From Tulasnella sp. 424 (lineage: Eukaryota > Basidiomycota > Agaricomycetes > Cantharellales > Tulasnellaceae), in contig WSUB01000004.1 in NCBI GenBank assembly GCA_019633425.1, positions 558,001 through 622,000 of the forward strand: a stretch of DNA of 64,000 nt, given 5' to 3'. This document shows positions 21,124 through 32,934 of the stretch, piece after piece. The number at the start of each line of letters is the position of its first letter. The first letter of the stretch is position 1. The notes below the pieces were generated by a model, which was not told where the DNA came from, searched no databases, and saw only the letters and a list, made by a program, of their open reading frames with translations. Made by a program: the position numbers and the translations under genes.

Positions 21124-22336
21124 CTAGTGGGCAGGGAACGTGTTGAAGAAGCGATCTCCCTAAAACGCGCAGCGATTCCGGAAGTCGTGAGCGTCATTCT
21201 CTCTCGTTAACTGCAGAAAGGAGGAGGTCTCACCGCATCTCCGAGTCCGGGGAAGATAAGACCATTGTCGGTGAGTTTCTCGTCGATGCCGGCCACATAA
21301 ATCTGTGTTGCACATCCCAAGAATGAAAGCCGATAAGAAATCTCTCCTCGGACGGAACATCCAGGACATCATCATCGAAGTAATTGTCACTTACGTGCAA
21401 GTCGGGGAACTCGGCAAGAACATTCTTTAAACCCTCTTCAGACGCCAATATAGCCAGATATCGCACTTTCTGGACTGCGTGGTACATTCCACCAAGGTGT
21501 CAGTACCCCGCAACATTCGCAGCATTCTTCGAATGAGTGTCAGACGTACTTGGAATGCCCCAGTCAGCAATCATGGTCAAGGCAGCGATGGCCGTACCGG
21601 CAGTGGCTATTAATGGGTCGAGCAAGTATACCAAGTCGACGGTGGGGTTCGCCGGCAGCTTGGAATAATCTGCAGTGCAGGACAACAATTTAGCCTCGCC
21701 GTCAATTCGAGCACAAAGAATTTAGACGGATTGTGCCTACATTCTACGGGCTGCAAGCTGATCTTCTCCCTGAACAAGCCAATGTGGTAGACTTGCGCAT
21801 TGGGGAACAGGGCGAGCATGGCATCGGTCATGCCCAAACCCGCCCGAAGGATAGGTGTGAGCCCGACTTTGGGTTTGATATCGTTTCCCTTGAACGCGCC
21901 TATTGGGCTTTGCTATGCACGGCACGATGCAGAAATGGCGCAACCCCGGGGCCGTCAGTGTTTAATCGCCCTTTCGCTCTCACAATCATGTATTTAACTC
22001 ACCGCATCGACTGTCACTTCTTCTATATCACGACTACCTTCGATTCCGACAAAGTAAGAGATGGCCTCCATCGTCTACCACGAAGAGTCTTCGTGAGCAT
22101 CCCACTTTCCCAGTTCAGTTCTCAATAAATCAAGCAGAGACCCTTACTCACCTCTCGAAATTCCTTTGCACTAGTTTCCGCCCTCCTCAGCTGCGTCAAC
22201 TTGGCCCTGACGATCTAAATATCAAGGTCAGGACGCGTATACGCGGACATTGGACGTGAGATTGCCTCCGTCTCATGGTGATTGACTGGAAGCTTACTGG
22301 ATGGTTAATGAGATGGACGTTTGGTGAGCTCGACAT
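21124..22336 (-). CDS. FUR1: Uracil phosphoribosyltransferase
   Basis: Makes UMP from uracil and PRPP (pyrimidine salvage); also the step that activates 5-fluorouracil and 5-fluorocytosine-derived drug in fungi. About 215 residues in eight exons. Start ATG at 22336 (MSSSPNVHLINHP), then IVRAKLTQLRRAETSAKEFR, TMEAISYFVGIEGSRDIEE, PILRAGLGMTDAMLALFPNA, VYHIGLFREK, YYSKLPANPTVDLVYLLDP, the PRPP loop DPLIATAGTAIAAL, KVRYLAILASEEGLKN, IYVAGIDEKLTDNGLIFPGL and GDRFFNTFPAH with stop at 21124-21126. Every junction keeps frame and active-site segments are intact. An upstream in-frame ATG would add an unconserved leader and was not chosen. Confidence 0.96.
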
Positions 22337-22655
22337 TGCAGCTGTTGTAGATGGAGTGGTTGAGAGGTAAGAGAGAGAACCTGTTGCAGTCTGGTCAGCT
22401 GTGAAATGTGGGATCCGGGCGACAAGGTCGTGGTCGCAGATGAACGGGCGTGATGTGAGCCTCGTCACGGTACCTCTAGATCTCGAGAATTAAGCGCGCG
22501 CATCTCGCGCGTCGGGGGCATTCTACAGACATCGTGATTGAAAGGTATCTACGTGAGGAATACATAATAGGAAGCATCGTCTCTATCGTGCCATGAAATC
22601 GTCTACATCGAGATAAAAGTTCGCGTGTATCTATATCGAAGGTCCGAGCTGATAA
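22337..22655. other. Intergenic region (319 bp)
   Basis: UPRT promoter and 3' flank of the 7-TM gene; no further feature seen. Confidence 0.5.
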
Positions 22656-23858
22656 TCATTGCGGGGAACTTGCCCACTGTTGCATCTGAACGTGAGCTGG
22701 AATCAAGAGCCCCATATATACTGCCTTCTCGTCGTCGTCTTCAATCGCCATTCGTTTCGAGTGTCGTTTACTGTCAACTCCTACTCCAGTGATGTGCACG
22801 CCTTCGAGACGGAGACGCGGTACTCCGTCCTTGTCGCTCCAACGCCAGTCTCCGTGAATCCCGGTGTTGAATGCTCTGCGGATGTCAAGGACGGATAGAG
22901 TGGCCGCGACAATAAATTCTGGGGTGATTTGGAATACGTAGAAGCACATCTTGGCTAAGGAGGAGCTGAGAGAGTTTTGGTTGGAGATGTCGGGGATGTG
23001 GCTGCCTGGGATAAGGGGTGTGCGGTTGTGTAAAATGGTTATGCGGTATAGTGGGACCACGACCTAAAAAGGCCACCGTCAGGACTGTGATACTTTTACG
23101 AGTACAGCAGATTGTTACGACTCACAAGCAAACCAGCGAGGACGGTAAGTAAATCAGCGGCTGAGCCAGGGAGGTACATCACCCGTCCACGCAATCGTTG
23201 AAGGTGTACCACAAACGCTCCCAGAACAAGTGCCCCAGAGACGGCGTTTGCATATCTGAGAGATAAAATTAGCATCGTATCATAACGGCTAATATTAGAT
23301 TGAATGGTGTCCCAACCTGCAGATGATGATCGCCCATGGCGTTGCCGCGGCACCGTGAAGAACAGCTGCGAGAACCCCGATCACTGCTACTCCGCCGAAC
23401 AGCATGCGATACAGCCTTGACAGTCGCCTGTACTGTTTGCGTCTTTCCGCTTGGTCGAAACTGCCTCGCCTTTCGTCGGCTAGCGTGGTGTTTACCAGCA
23501 ACGCCCGAAGCAGCGACGTCAGATCCATGCCCAACAGCGCGAATGACATAGCAAACGACGCCTGCTGATAGAACAATAAGAAGTCATCGCGTCCCATGGT
23601 ACTGGAAGGGTGAGCGCCCGCGTTTGCGCGTAGACCGAACACCACAATTTGTTCAACCACGACGAGGAACGTGCATAACACGGGTGCAATGACCCTCGTA
23701 CGAGGGTTTATCAACCGCCAGACATAGGCAGCTAGTGCCAGACCGTAAGCGCCGGCGAATACTGTCGATGCTATAAGATCCGCCCTTGTAGGGAATCCGC
23801 CAACTGGTGTGACGAAGCTGGCTGGGGCAGCGGCCTCTGTGTCGTTACTTGAGGACAT
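22656..23858 (-). CDS. Seven-transmembrane-type membrane protein, function unknown
   Basis: Three exons, about 360 residues, start ATG at 23858 (MSSSNDTEAAAP). Hydrophobic segments follow: DLIASTVFAGAYGLALAAYV, VIAPVLCTFLVVVEQIVVFG, a segment around YQQASFAMSFALLGMDLT, LFGGVAVIGVLAAVLHGAAA, AVSGALVLGAFVVHL, a segment including DLLTVLAGLLVVVVPLYRI, and SSSLAKMCFYVFQITPEFIV; the basic loop between TM3 and TM4 (DERRGSFDQAERRKQYRR) suggests a cytoplasmic face. The topology resembles fungal receptor-like 7-TM families, but no diagnostic motif is visible and I assign no ligand. The C-terminal tail is hydrophilic and ends at 22656. Confidence 0.78.
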
Positions 23859-24759
23859 CAGTCGCAGAAAAGCATGAACTGGGTGTATGAAAAACACGAA
23901 GCAGGGCTTATATGTAAATATAAAGCCTGGCTGGAGATAAACGGAGCGCGGCCTCACCGAATACGGATTGATCCTCAGGCCTCCCTCCAGGCTGGCTACC
24001 ACACAGCCATAGAAACACAGTATTGCGGTCGATTGACACCCACAACCTTAGTGCGCTGCGCAGTCACAATGACGCACGATTGCCTGATGGCCAGGGTTCC
24101 TCCCCAGACGGGCCAATGGTCCGGAGCCCGGGCGGATAACGATGCAAGCCTTTCAGGAAGCATCCCCGGCGGGGAACTGTGTTTCTACCGTTCAGAGTTG
24201 CGGCAATCACTCCTTGCTGTTCGATACGTGTGCGGGGATCTGGGCGCTCGTACCGCCTTTATATGATGAAGTGACAAGCATGAGAACTTGGAGGTTGTCG
24301 AGGAGGCGGTTTATGCCGCTCGATAGCGTTCATCGCAAGGTTCATCGTGGTTCAAGCCTTCGAGTGATCGCCAAGACCTCCCAGACGTTCCAGACGTTCC
24401 AGAAGACCCTAAATTTGCAACCTTGCTATCCAATAGTTTCTAAATAGTTTCTATTTTCGTTCTTGTCCGATCAGCACAACAGTAGGGATTTGAGGGGATC
24501 CTTGGGAGAAAGTAACGTGGCTGTAGATGAGAAGCGAGCTCTGATTGGGCGCCACATCGAGGACGCTCAAGTAAACAAGTTCGACGCGATTCCCATTCTA
24601 ATTCTGCCCGCCATAGGTGACACGTACGACTACTATTGAGCGCCTCTATCAAAGGCCCCTGTACACTTTCTTTCTTTCGCTTGACATTCAAGCTACTTCT
24701 CAACTACGGCGTCGCGACTCTTGCTTGCCAAGGTCCTCGAGCCAGCCGCAACAAGGCTC
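23859..24759. other. Divergent intergenic region (901 bp)
   Basis: Separates the divergently transcribed 7-TM and EDEM genes and must hold both promoters. It contains the heat-shock-element-like cluster at 24388-24404. Other ORFs here are not gene-like. Confidence 0.5.
24388..24404 (+). promoter_or_regulatory. Heat-shock-element-like cluster upstream of EDEM gene
   Basis: Reads TTCCAGACGTTCCAGAA: TTC, then TTC nine bases later, and GAA two bases further (TTCnnGAA core), inside a short direct repeat of ccagacgtt. This fits a gapped heat shock factor site. It lies about 355 bp before the start codon of the EDEM-type mannosidase. Confidence 0.35.
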
Positions 24760-27700
24760 ATGCTCTGGTGGCAGCAGCCATGGCTTTTAGTCCAGGGCTT
24801 GGTACTCGCTTTAGGTCTCAGCACTGCGGCTCGCGGGATACCCAGTACCACACAGGAGTGGTCTTTGGAGAGGACTTTAGCTTTACGGTGAGCTTAGAAG
24901 GATCCTTTGTCATCGTAATAACCGCTAAGACCTGGTGCGACCAGTGAAGACGTCCGAGCTTTGTGGTATCATGGATATGACAATTATTTGAACTATGGTG
25001 AGCACTTCAGGTGAAATCTAGTATACGGCAGCTAACGTACTGTCCTCGAAGCTTTCCCAATGGATGAAGTACGCCTCTGCGTTGCATCTACCCCGCGTCC
25101 CGAACTAACCTCTCGCATCTTTACAGCTCCAGCCAATCTCATGCCAGGTGCGTCTCGAATCACTGAATATAGAAGACAGTATGCTGACCATGTCTTCGCC
25201 ATATTCTCGTATACCAGGGTCGTGGACCGGACTGGGACGATCCGTATGTCATTTTGCTTCCACACCCCAATATCCCGTTACGATCTCCAACCTTTGTTTC
25301 AGGTCAAATTACGGCTTCAACGACGTCAATGGCAACTTCAGTATCACCCTTGTCGACGTGCTTGATACATTTGTCACGTTGAACGATCCGAAGGGATTCG
25401 ACGATGCCGTCCGAAAAGTCGTCCAACACGTCTCATTCGACGTTGATACGAAGCCTCAGGTCTTCGAGACTACTATTCGGGCTTTGGGTGGACTGTTGAG
25501 TGCCCATTTGTTCGCTTCAGACGACGATCTGGGTGCCCAATTCGCCAAGCAATCAAAGACTGGGTCCTCATTCCGTTTGGATTGGTACCAAGGCGAGCTT
25601 TTGGAGCTTGCATGGGACCTTGGAAAGCGCCTGCTGCCAGCTTTCAACACTCCAACTGGCCTCCCGTATGCGAGAGTGAGTATTGTATCCCTTGTACCCC
25701 GCTTATTGAGATCGATTTATCTCACTCACCCTCCCATTTCCACTAGATAAACCTTCGTTCGGGTGTACCCCCCGAAGAAACGACTCAAACGTGTACAGCT
25801 GGAGCAGGATCGTTGTTATTGGAGTTCACAACTCTCAGCCGATTAACCGGCGACACCCGCTTCGAGAACCTCGCAAAGAAGGCTTATCAGGCGGTCTGGG
25901 ATCGACGGACGTCTCTAGGATTGGTCGGCAATGGCATCGATGTCATTACAGGAAGCTGGTACTACCCAATCGGTGGAGGAATTGGAGCAGGTATCGATTC
26001 CTTCTATGAGTGAGTCCTCAGGGTGGCGCTGTATTTCGCGAGTTTGATAACTCATCTTCATCGTTACGAAGGTACGCTTTGAAGATGTACGTCCTGACGG
26101 GTGAACAGCCGTACTTGGATATTTGGAACGAGGCATATGCTGCGATTATGAACCATTCTCGAGGCGTTGATGGCCACTGGGTTCGTCTGCTTTAGCTTGT
26201 TTTTTTACCGCTGCCGCCGCTTACAATATCTCAACAGTATAAAGCTGTCAACGCGTACACCGGAGAGGTGGCCCAATCGCACATAGACTCTCTTGGTGCC
26301 TTTTGGCCCGGCCTTCAAGTGCGTTTCTTTGTCTGTGTCTTCCGAGAAACAAACTAACTAGCCAAATCGTTAACAGGTGTTAGCAGGTGATGTCGAGAAT
26401 GCTATCAAGTCTCACCTCGTATGTAAGGATAACCGTGCAGACGTGGTTGCGTATTCACTGACAACTCTATCACTCATTCCACGCTAGATTGGAATCTATG
26501 GCGGAGATTCTCAGCCATACCAGAAACGTTTAACATCATCTCTAAGGAGGGCATAACCCTAGGATATCCGCTTCGACCAGGTCTAGCTTTTCAGCTTGGC
26601 GCATTTATCATATATACTAATGCATGTTCCTTGCAGAATTCATCGAGTCAACGTACTTCTTATACCGAGTAAGCTAGCCCCGAATACGCTTCAGTACCAG
26701 TTAACTGAGAAATCGCCCTTCTAAGGCTACCAGAGATCCTTTCTACTTATCGGTTGGCGAGCGGGTCCTACAGGACCTGACCGCAAGGAACAAAGCTCCT
26801 TGCGGAATGGCGACACTCTCCAACAGTGTAACAGGAGAGCAAGAGGACAGAATGGAAAGCTTTGCGTTGAGCGAGACTCTAAAGGTATCGTCCCATTCGA
26901 TTTGCGAGCCTGAGATATATATGACTGAAACGACCACTTTTTCCAGTACCTATACCTACTCTTTGATGAAGAGAACCCCATTCACACCCTGGACTCCAAC
27001 TTCGTCTTCACTACCGAAGGCCACGTTCTCCCCTTGCCTCGAAGTTTCCTTCGGCCAGGTTCTGCTGGACCAGCAAATAAGGGTGCCAAAAAATCAAAGG
27101 CTGCAGAGACTTGCCCCAAAGTACCTCCAAGCCTGATCCCGACCTGGAGTGACCGAAATCATACCATTGGACTCGCTGGTTCCATCGCCGATCGGCCAGA
27201 CACCGATTATGCTAGATATCTTGTCGGTCTTGCACTGGATGCCATCCAAGTAGCGGAAGATGCTAGTCATCAGAGACTCGAGGGTATTTGTGATGCACCA
27301 CGGTACGACACTCACGTATGTAGTGTTGGCGTCTCAACCTTTGCCGAAACTGATTTCTTGACGCGCGATTTTAATCCTTAGCCGACGACTTTTGTTCTCA
27401 CTGCATATGGGGAAGATGCTCCTGAGGATCCTTATCCTGGTCCGCACAAGTTGGCACTCAATGCTGATGGCACTGGCGTGACCGTGTACAATGTCTCGGG
27501 CATAAAGCTGAAAGCTATCATCCGAGTGGACGGGCGGGGTTATGACATCGTGCAAAGTGGGTACGAGTCGTTTTCGCTGATCCAGGATAATGCTGAGACG
27601 TCTTCTCCCCAGTCGGCCGACACAAAATAAAGCCATCCCAGAAAGTCTGGTTCGCCGACCAACGACTGCTCAAGTCGGACGCCACCCAAAATTCTAGTTC

Positions 27701-28472
27701 ATACGTGGACCCGTACCAGAAGCAGCTCGTGCCCCTTCGCTTCTTCACTGAATCGACAAAACCCAAAGCCACTCCAGCACAAAAAATCCTACAAACGCTA
27801 TTCGGCGACGACGCAGAGTACACCGTATCCGGTGTTTCTGCGAATTGGGGAGATCAACCGGGACAGAAGCTCGAGGAAAGCGAATTTGATCCGAGCGTCT
27901 CCAGCCGACCTCGAGCTCGGCTTGGGAAAGGCTCTGAAGCGCTCCCACTCGTCCGACCACCCAAAGAAAATCGATACGGATGCCATCCTCATCTACCAGC
28001 TGATTTCGAGAAAGATTCGCATTTTGCGCCTCCGCAAATGTACGCCGACACGGTACTGCTCCTTGATCGAGGAGAGTGCACTTTTTTGGACAAGGTCCTC
28101 CATGCAGAACAAGCCGGCGCAAGATCGGTGGTCGTTCTCAGCGATGAGGATGTCTTGCCTGCAATTACCTCATCAGACCCGGATTACGATTTTGTTCAAA
28201 TGTACATAAAGTACATTTCCCTCGTCATTATCGGAGGCAAGGATCATGCGGACAAGCTGAAGGAAATGGTGTCGCAAACGGATGCTCAAGTCATGGTGGA
28301 GGTGGATCGGACGAAACAAACCGGGTTCGACCTCGTCGAAGCTGCAAAATCAAATACCAACGCTGTACCAAAACGGACGCGATCGGATTGGGACAGGTTA
28401 CGGAAGCTGGGAGTTGGACGACCTCTGTTCATTAATGGGAAACGGCTCCTTAATGCAGCTCTTTTATTTTAG
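24760..28472 (+). CDS. MNL1: EDEM-type alpha-1,2-mannosidase (GH47) with C-terminal PA domain
   Basis: An ER lumenal enzyme or lectin that trims or recognises mannose on misfolded glycoproteins for ERAD. About 900 residues in 16 exons. The ATG at 24760 opens a signal peptide (WLLVQGLVLALGLS). GH47 landmarks: VRALWYHGYDNYLNYAFPMD, NGNFSITLVDVLDTF, FETTIRALGGLLSAH, TCTAGAGSLLLEFTTLS, GGIGAGIDSFYEYALK, HIDSLGAFWPGLQVLAGD, LRPEFIESTYFLYRAT, MESFALSETLKYLYLLF and the Ca-binding TTEGHVLPL. After residue ~600 comes a protease-associated (PA) domain (DTVLLLDRGECTFLDKV, AEQAGARSVVVLSDED), as in EDEM3-like proteins; no HDEL-type tail is seen. Exons 3-5 are 17, 21 and 26 nt (25052-25068, 25127-25147, 25218-25243), and the frame closes only if all are used. 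It ends 111 bp from the Herp-like gene. Confidence 0.93.
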
Positions 28473-28583
28473 ACGGATACCTCTTCACTGGGTGATACCA
28501 ATCTATTCTTATTCAACGGAGTGAAAAAAAAAAGCGTGTTCTATAGCGCGACATAAAGTCCAAAGACAGGACACGTATATAGC

Positions 28584-30869
28584 TTAGAGATCGACATCTT
28601 GTCCAAGACCTTGAAGTACTCTCCGAACATAATCTCTCCTCCAACCAGTCAACAGCCGTCTTCGCTCTCTCCGCGCCCGCTCTTCCTCGCTTTCCTCTTC
28701 ATTATCATCGTTCGCTCCCCTAGCTCCGTCCTCTTCCCATTCCCTGCCATACACAATCCGAACTTGTCCTTCACGTATCCTAAGAGCTTCGAGTCGCCTC
28801 GACCAGAGTTCCGGGAACATCGACAGCACGAAGACCACAACCGCGTGCTGGAAACGTTGCCATGTTGTCCGTTCCTGTAACAAGTGTGGTGGCACGGCTG
28901 CAGGACCTAGCACAGTAGGAGCTGGTTCTGGGCCAATAAGAGGAGCACCGTTTTCTCCAAGCTGCTGCCCGTTTCGGGAAGCTGAGGAATCGAGGCCCAG
29001 CTGCTGCCGTTCCCATTCGAGGTTATGCTGCGCCAGGAATCCAAGGGCCTGACTTGCGAACATGTTCGGGTTCAGAGCGGGACCGCCTAATGGGGCATCA
29101 GGCTGCTGAGCGAATGGATCTCGGGCGGCAGCAACTGGATCTGGCACGGCGTCAGGAACAGCTGCGGCAGGCTCAGCGTTTCCGTTGGCCCCTGCACGTC
29201 GTCGAAGACCGTCGGCGCCTCCAGCATCTTGCCGTGGAACACCTGCAGGCGCAGCGCCGTCCGCTTCTGCTGGTCCAGCGGGCGCACCCGCCGCATTATC
29301 CCCTGCTCCAGCAGCAGGCCTCGGGTTGGCATTGGCATTACGCCCACCGTCCCCACCAGCGGCAGCCGCTCTCGCAGCCTGTATCCTCGCCATCTCTACT
29401 TTCACCACGCCCCAAATCTCGTAACACATCCAACACATCACAGCCAAAAACCACGGGACACTCCGATCGGGCGTCCACCTGAAAATATACATGATAAACG
29501 CTGCTCGAGCGACGATCATGCATATTGGTAGGAGCAATCGACTCGGGTTGGCGAAGACGGTCAAGGTTACAACGGCGATGTGGTTCAAGATTCGGAGGTA
29601 CGTTGGTAATGCATGCGGTGGGATCCGGTCTCGATGGTTGTGTAAGAACCGGAATTCAGCCGCGCGAATGTGGTTGCCGTGATTTCGGCCGCCGCCGAGG
29701 TCATTAGGAAGACCCCCAGAGATGTTGGAACGCCTCGAAGTAAATGCGGCGAAAGTAGATGAGACCGACGGTGGGAGGGACGGTAAATGCGGGAGGAGGG
29801 GGTAGGTGTGAGTTAAGATTTCCAACGCGAGCTTCTGCAGTGGGTTTGGCTGGGCCGATGGGTCCATAACAGACAGATAGGGCAGGTTGCTATTAAACGA
29901 AGAGGAACACATGGTTAGTTAAAAAGAAAAGTCTGGCCATACGAAGCGACTCACTCAACGAGTTTCCACTCATACACAACTCCTCCCTTCATCATCTCCG
30001 GATCTTTCTGCAACTTGGAATACAAATCTGTTTCAACTGCGGTCTTGATAGGCCAAACGACATTCTGAATCCCAAAGACGCCACGTGCCATATTGCGTGC
30101 ACTTCTAAAGTCACTTGGGCCGAGCCAAGGTAACGGCGGCTGGCCGGCGAGAACTCGGATGGCGTTCGAATGTTGGTGCATGACAAATTGCGCGGGGACG
30201 TGGAGGGACGTTGCACCTGCGAGAGAGATGGAAGAACCGGACGTTGTTGCGGTTGCTGAGATGCTAGGGATGGGTAATGGCGGTGGTGGGATGGTCGTCG
30301 AGGGTGAAGATGGTGATGATGTTTGAGCCGTCGAGAACGTAGTTGGAAGGTCCACAGTGGCCGAGGAGCCTGCAGCTGGGCCTGGCGAGGACGAAGATTC
30401 CGATGAAACACTGGGCTGAGACTCTGTCCAGGACGACGGGTGCACCGCGAGGTATACGGTCGGGTCACCAGCACCTCCGTTCTGAGGAAGAGTCGCGAAC
30501 AAATGAGCTTTTCTCTCAAGCTTCGACTCCTGCGACACTACCTACCTTTACTACGACGTCCTCGACGACTTCTTCGTCCTTCAGGAACCTCCCCTTCCAT
30601 ATGATCCTCTGCCCACTTTGGGCGGGTCTGCCCGGACAACTGTCATGAATGACATTCTTGAGGTCGTTGACGGTCGCTGCGGGGTTGATAGGTACTTTGA
30701 ACGAGATGCTTTGCGAGGGTAGGATGACGGTTATTATTGGTTGTGAATTAGATGGAGCAGTAGAGGTGGTAGTTGTAGTAGTTGGGGTTTGGGTGTCGAG
30801 AGAATGTGGGAGGACGCTTGAGCTTCCTGTTGGTGGCGGCGAAGGTGGTGAGGACGGTGAGTCTGACAT
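28584..30869 (-). CDS. Herp-like ubiquitin-like-domain membrane protein
   Basis: About 710 residues in three exons, start ATG at 30869. After a Ser/Pro/Thr-rich leader, residues ~45-125 form a ubiquitin-like domain (ITVILPSQSISFKVPIN, TVNDLKNVIHD, QRIIWKGRFLKDEEVV, then TVYLAVHP). A long linker follows with VPAQFVMHQHSNAIRVLAG. In the last exon lie two or three hydrophobic helices (IAVVTLTVFANPSRLLLPIC, AAFIMYIFRWTP, VPWFLAVMCWMCYEIWGVV), an Ala/Gly/Pro-rich stretch, and near the C-terminus FQHAVVVFVLSMFPELWSRR. UBL plus central hairpin of membrane helices and a short C-terminal hydrophobic stretch is the layout of HERPUD/Herp, the Hrd1-associated ERAD factor. The identification rests on architecture, not on a unique motif. 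Its neighbour is another ERAD gene. Confidence 0.75.
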
Positions 30870-31093
30870 TTATATAGCCTTGGAAAATCGTTTGAGGAAG
30901 ACGGGGGGCTGGGGAGGTATTTGGACCACGGACGAGGTGGACGGTCAGTCGAGAGTGTAATCGAGAGATGATGCCGTCGACGGCGACGTGTAAGGACTCG
31001 TGATGACAAATCAGGCCGACACATCCGTTCGGATTCACCCGTATTCGGCGGCAAGCATCCCTCTCAAAGCCTAACCTCTGACCACCGTTCAAG

Positions 31094-32484
31094 ATGAGTT
31101 CGTTCTCGCAAGCTACAAAATTACTGGGCGATTATATGCTTAAAGGATGGGTTGGTTGGAGCTAATCGTTGAAATTGCGGGCAAAGCGTCGACGGAACTG
31201 ATACTCTCATGTCCCCCGAAATAGATCATGACGGACGAGAGCTGTCACGTTGAAGGTTGCAATGTTCCTATTATGCTTTCAAGAGATAGAACGCAGAGAA
31301 TTTGCGTCGTGCACGACCTTCAGTCTAATTCTAGTACGTCCTTTTTATTCTTTAATGAAGCTAATGATTCGACTTCTCATGATACGCGTGTGGTTTGTTC
31401 GAATTAATTAAGGCGCAAGCCAACCTACTCCGCCTACAGTGCTTCCGGAGAAGTCAGAAGACGTGAATCCTTCCCGAGCATCATCACACTCTCGAGCGGA
31501 TTCCGTTGCCAGTCGCGACGATCAACTCGACAGATCGGGACACTCAGCGCCACCTACTCCACCAACACCCTTATCAAATGGTCCAGCCTCCCCAACATTT
31601 GTTTTACCCGAGCCAAGCGAGGAGACTCTGCGGAGAAGAGCCCAGTCCGACCTCGCTTCTGAGAGAATCGGAAGAAAGATGTTGCAAGGCTACGCGATGC
31701 TGGGAGAGGAATGTATGAACCCGGATTGCTTTGGAGTTCCGCTCGTGAGACCTCCCAAGAGAGATGGGGCGAAAGATCCCCGGATGGTGAGCGTGTTTCT
31801 CTCGAAGAAGTATGTGTGGAGTGTGCTGATTTTGTCATATTTCCCATTTGCGGATAGGAATGTGTGATCTGCGGGAACGTGTACATGGAAGCTCGCGATT
31901 CTAGAGGATTCACGACCTTACAAGTGGTGGAGCCTTCACCAAACGCTGCAAGTTCCGCAGGCAATAGTGCCTCTAGAACAAGCGTTCCTGGTGGAGTAGG
32001 TAATAATGATGGTCGTCCTCAAGCGGTCACTGCCACCAGCCCTAAGAAACACGCGGCGACCCTGGGAGCTGCAAAGGCTAACCGGCCAGGAAAAGAGAAG
32101 GAGAAGGACGTCATCGGAACGAGTTCGGAGATAGAGAAGCCTGGAAAGACTCGTGCTACCACGGTGAGTCCGCAGCTGGGTGCTGCTCAGCGGAAATTGC
32201 TCTCAAGGTGATTATCGGAAGATGATAATATAGTGTACTAACGGGCGATGCCGTCGAATTATGCTTTCGCAATATAGGTAACGTCAAGCAACGTGTCTGG
32301 GTTCCAAGACGTACTTGGATCAATCGACAGATCGTTGGCTGCATTGTCTTCTCGTCTTGACACGCTGTCGAAGTGTGATCCGAGTGTGTTGAACGCGTCA
32401 TCGTTTGGAGACATTGCAAAGCAGATGAGCGCGCTCTTAGAGACGAGACAGGCTGTCAGACGCGAGATGGATGCAAGCTTGTAA
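31094..32484 (+). CDS. ZNRD2/SSSCA1-type zinc-binding protein
   Basis: Five exons, about 350 residues, start ATG at 31094 (MSSFSQATKLLGDYMLKGW). The ATKLLGDYMLKGW segment followed by IMTDESCHVEGCNVPIM and CVVHD, and then in the middle MLQGYAMLGEECMNPDCFG with a second CVICGNVY, gives paired CxxxxC...C/H elements typical of the Sjogren's syndrome/scleroderma autoantigen 1 (ZNRD2) family. Compared with the short animal protein it has long Ser/Pro/Ala-rich inserts and a C-terminal helical exon (DVLGSIDRSLAALSSRLDTL). The first intron uses a weak donor (GTTGGT) directly after KGW. The molecular role of the family is unclear. It is divergently transcribed from the Herp-like gene, 224 bp apart. Confidence 0.75.
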
Positions 32485-32934
32485 CTTTTATTTTCAAGTG
32501 TTGTAATTTTGGCCTAATTTGGGAGGAAACGTTGTGCGTTGTGTGTGGACCCTGGACGTGAGACAGAGCTGGGAAATTTTTGTTTGTTCACGTGGCGTTG
32601 TTTGTTCACAGTCGAGATTGAAACGTTGTCTCCGTGTCTGCCTCAGTGCAGCCTCGAGGTCTCCCTGTTCCTTCACTCATCCCAGGTGTGAGTTACATCG
32701 GCAGGTGATCCATTCCCCAACATCTCCCGCCCACTCTTCACATCACTCCCTTTTGCGTCTTTGCGGGTCCACACCAACGAAAATTCCCAAATCTTCCGTC
32801 CTCTCTCCTCCTCCCACATCTCCCCCCTTCCCCTCCCCCACAGCTCTCTCACTTTTACGCTCACTATCACCACCGACAGCTAGCTCGTTAACGCACTCCT
32901 ACGAATCCATTTACGCTTCTCGTCATCGCCACAC
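32485..32934. other. Promoter region, pyrimidine-rich (450 bp)
   Basis: Very C/T-rich on the plus strand immediately upstream of the large disordered gene, as is usual for strong basidiomycete promoters. No gene seen. Confidence 0.5.
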
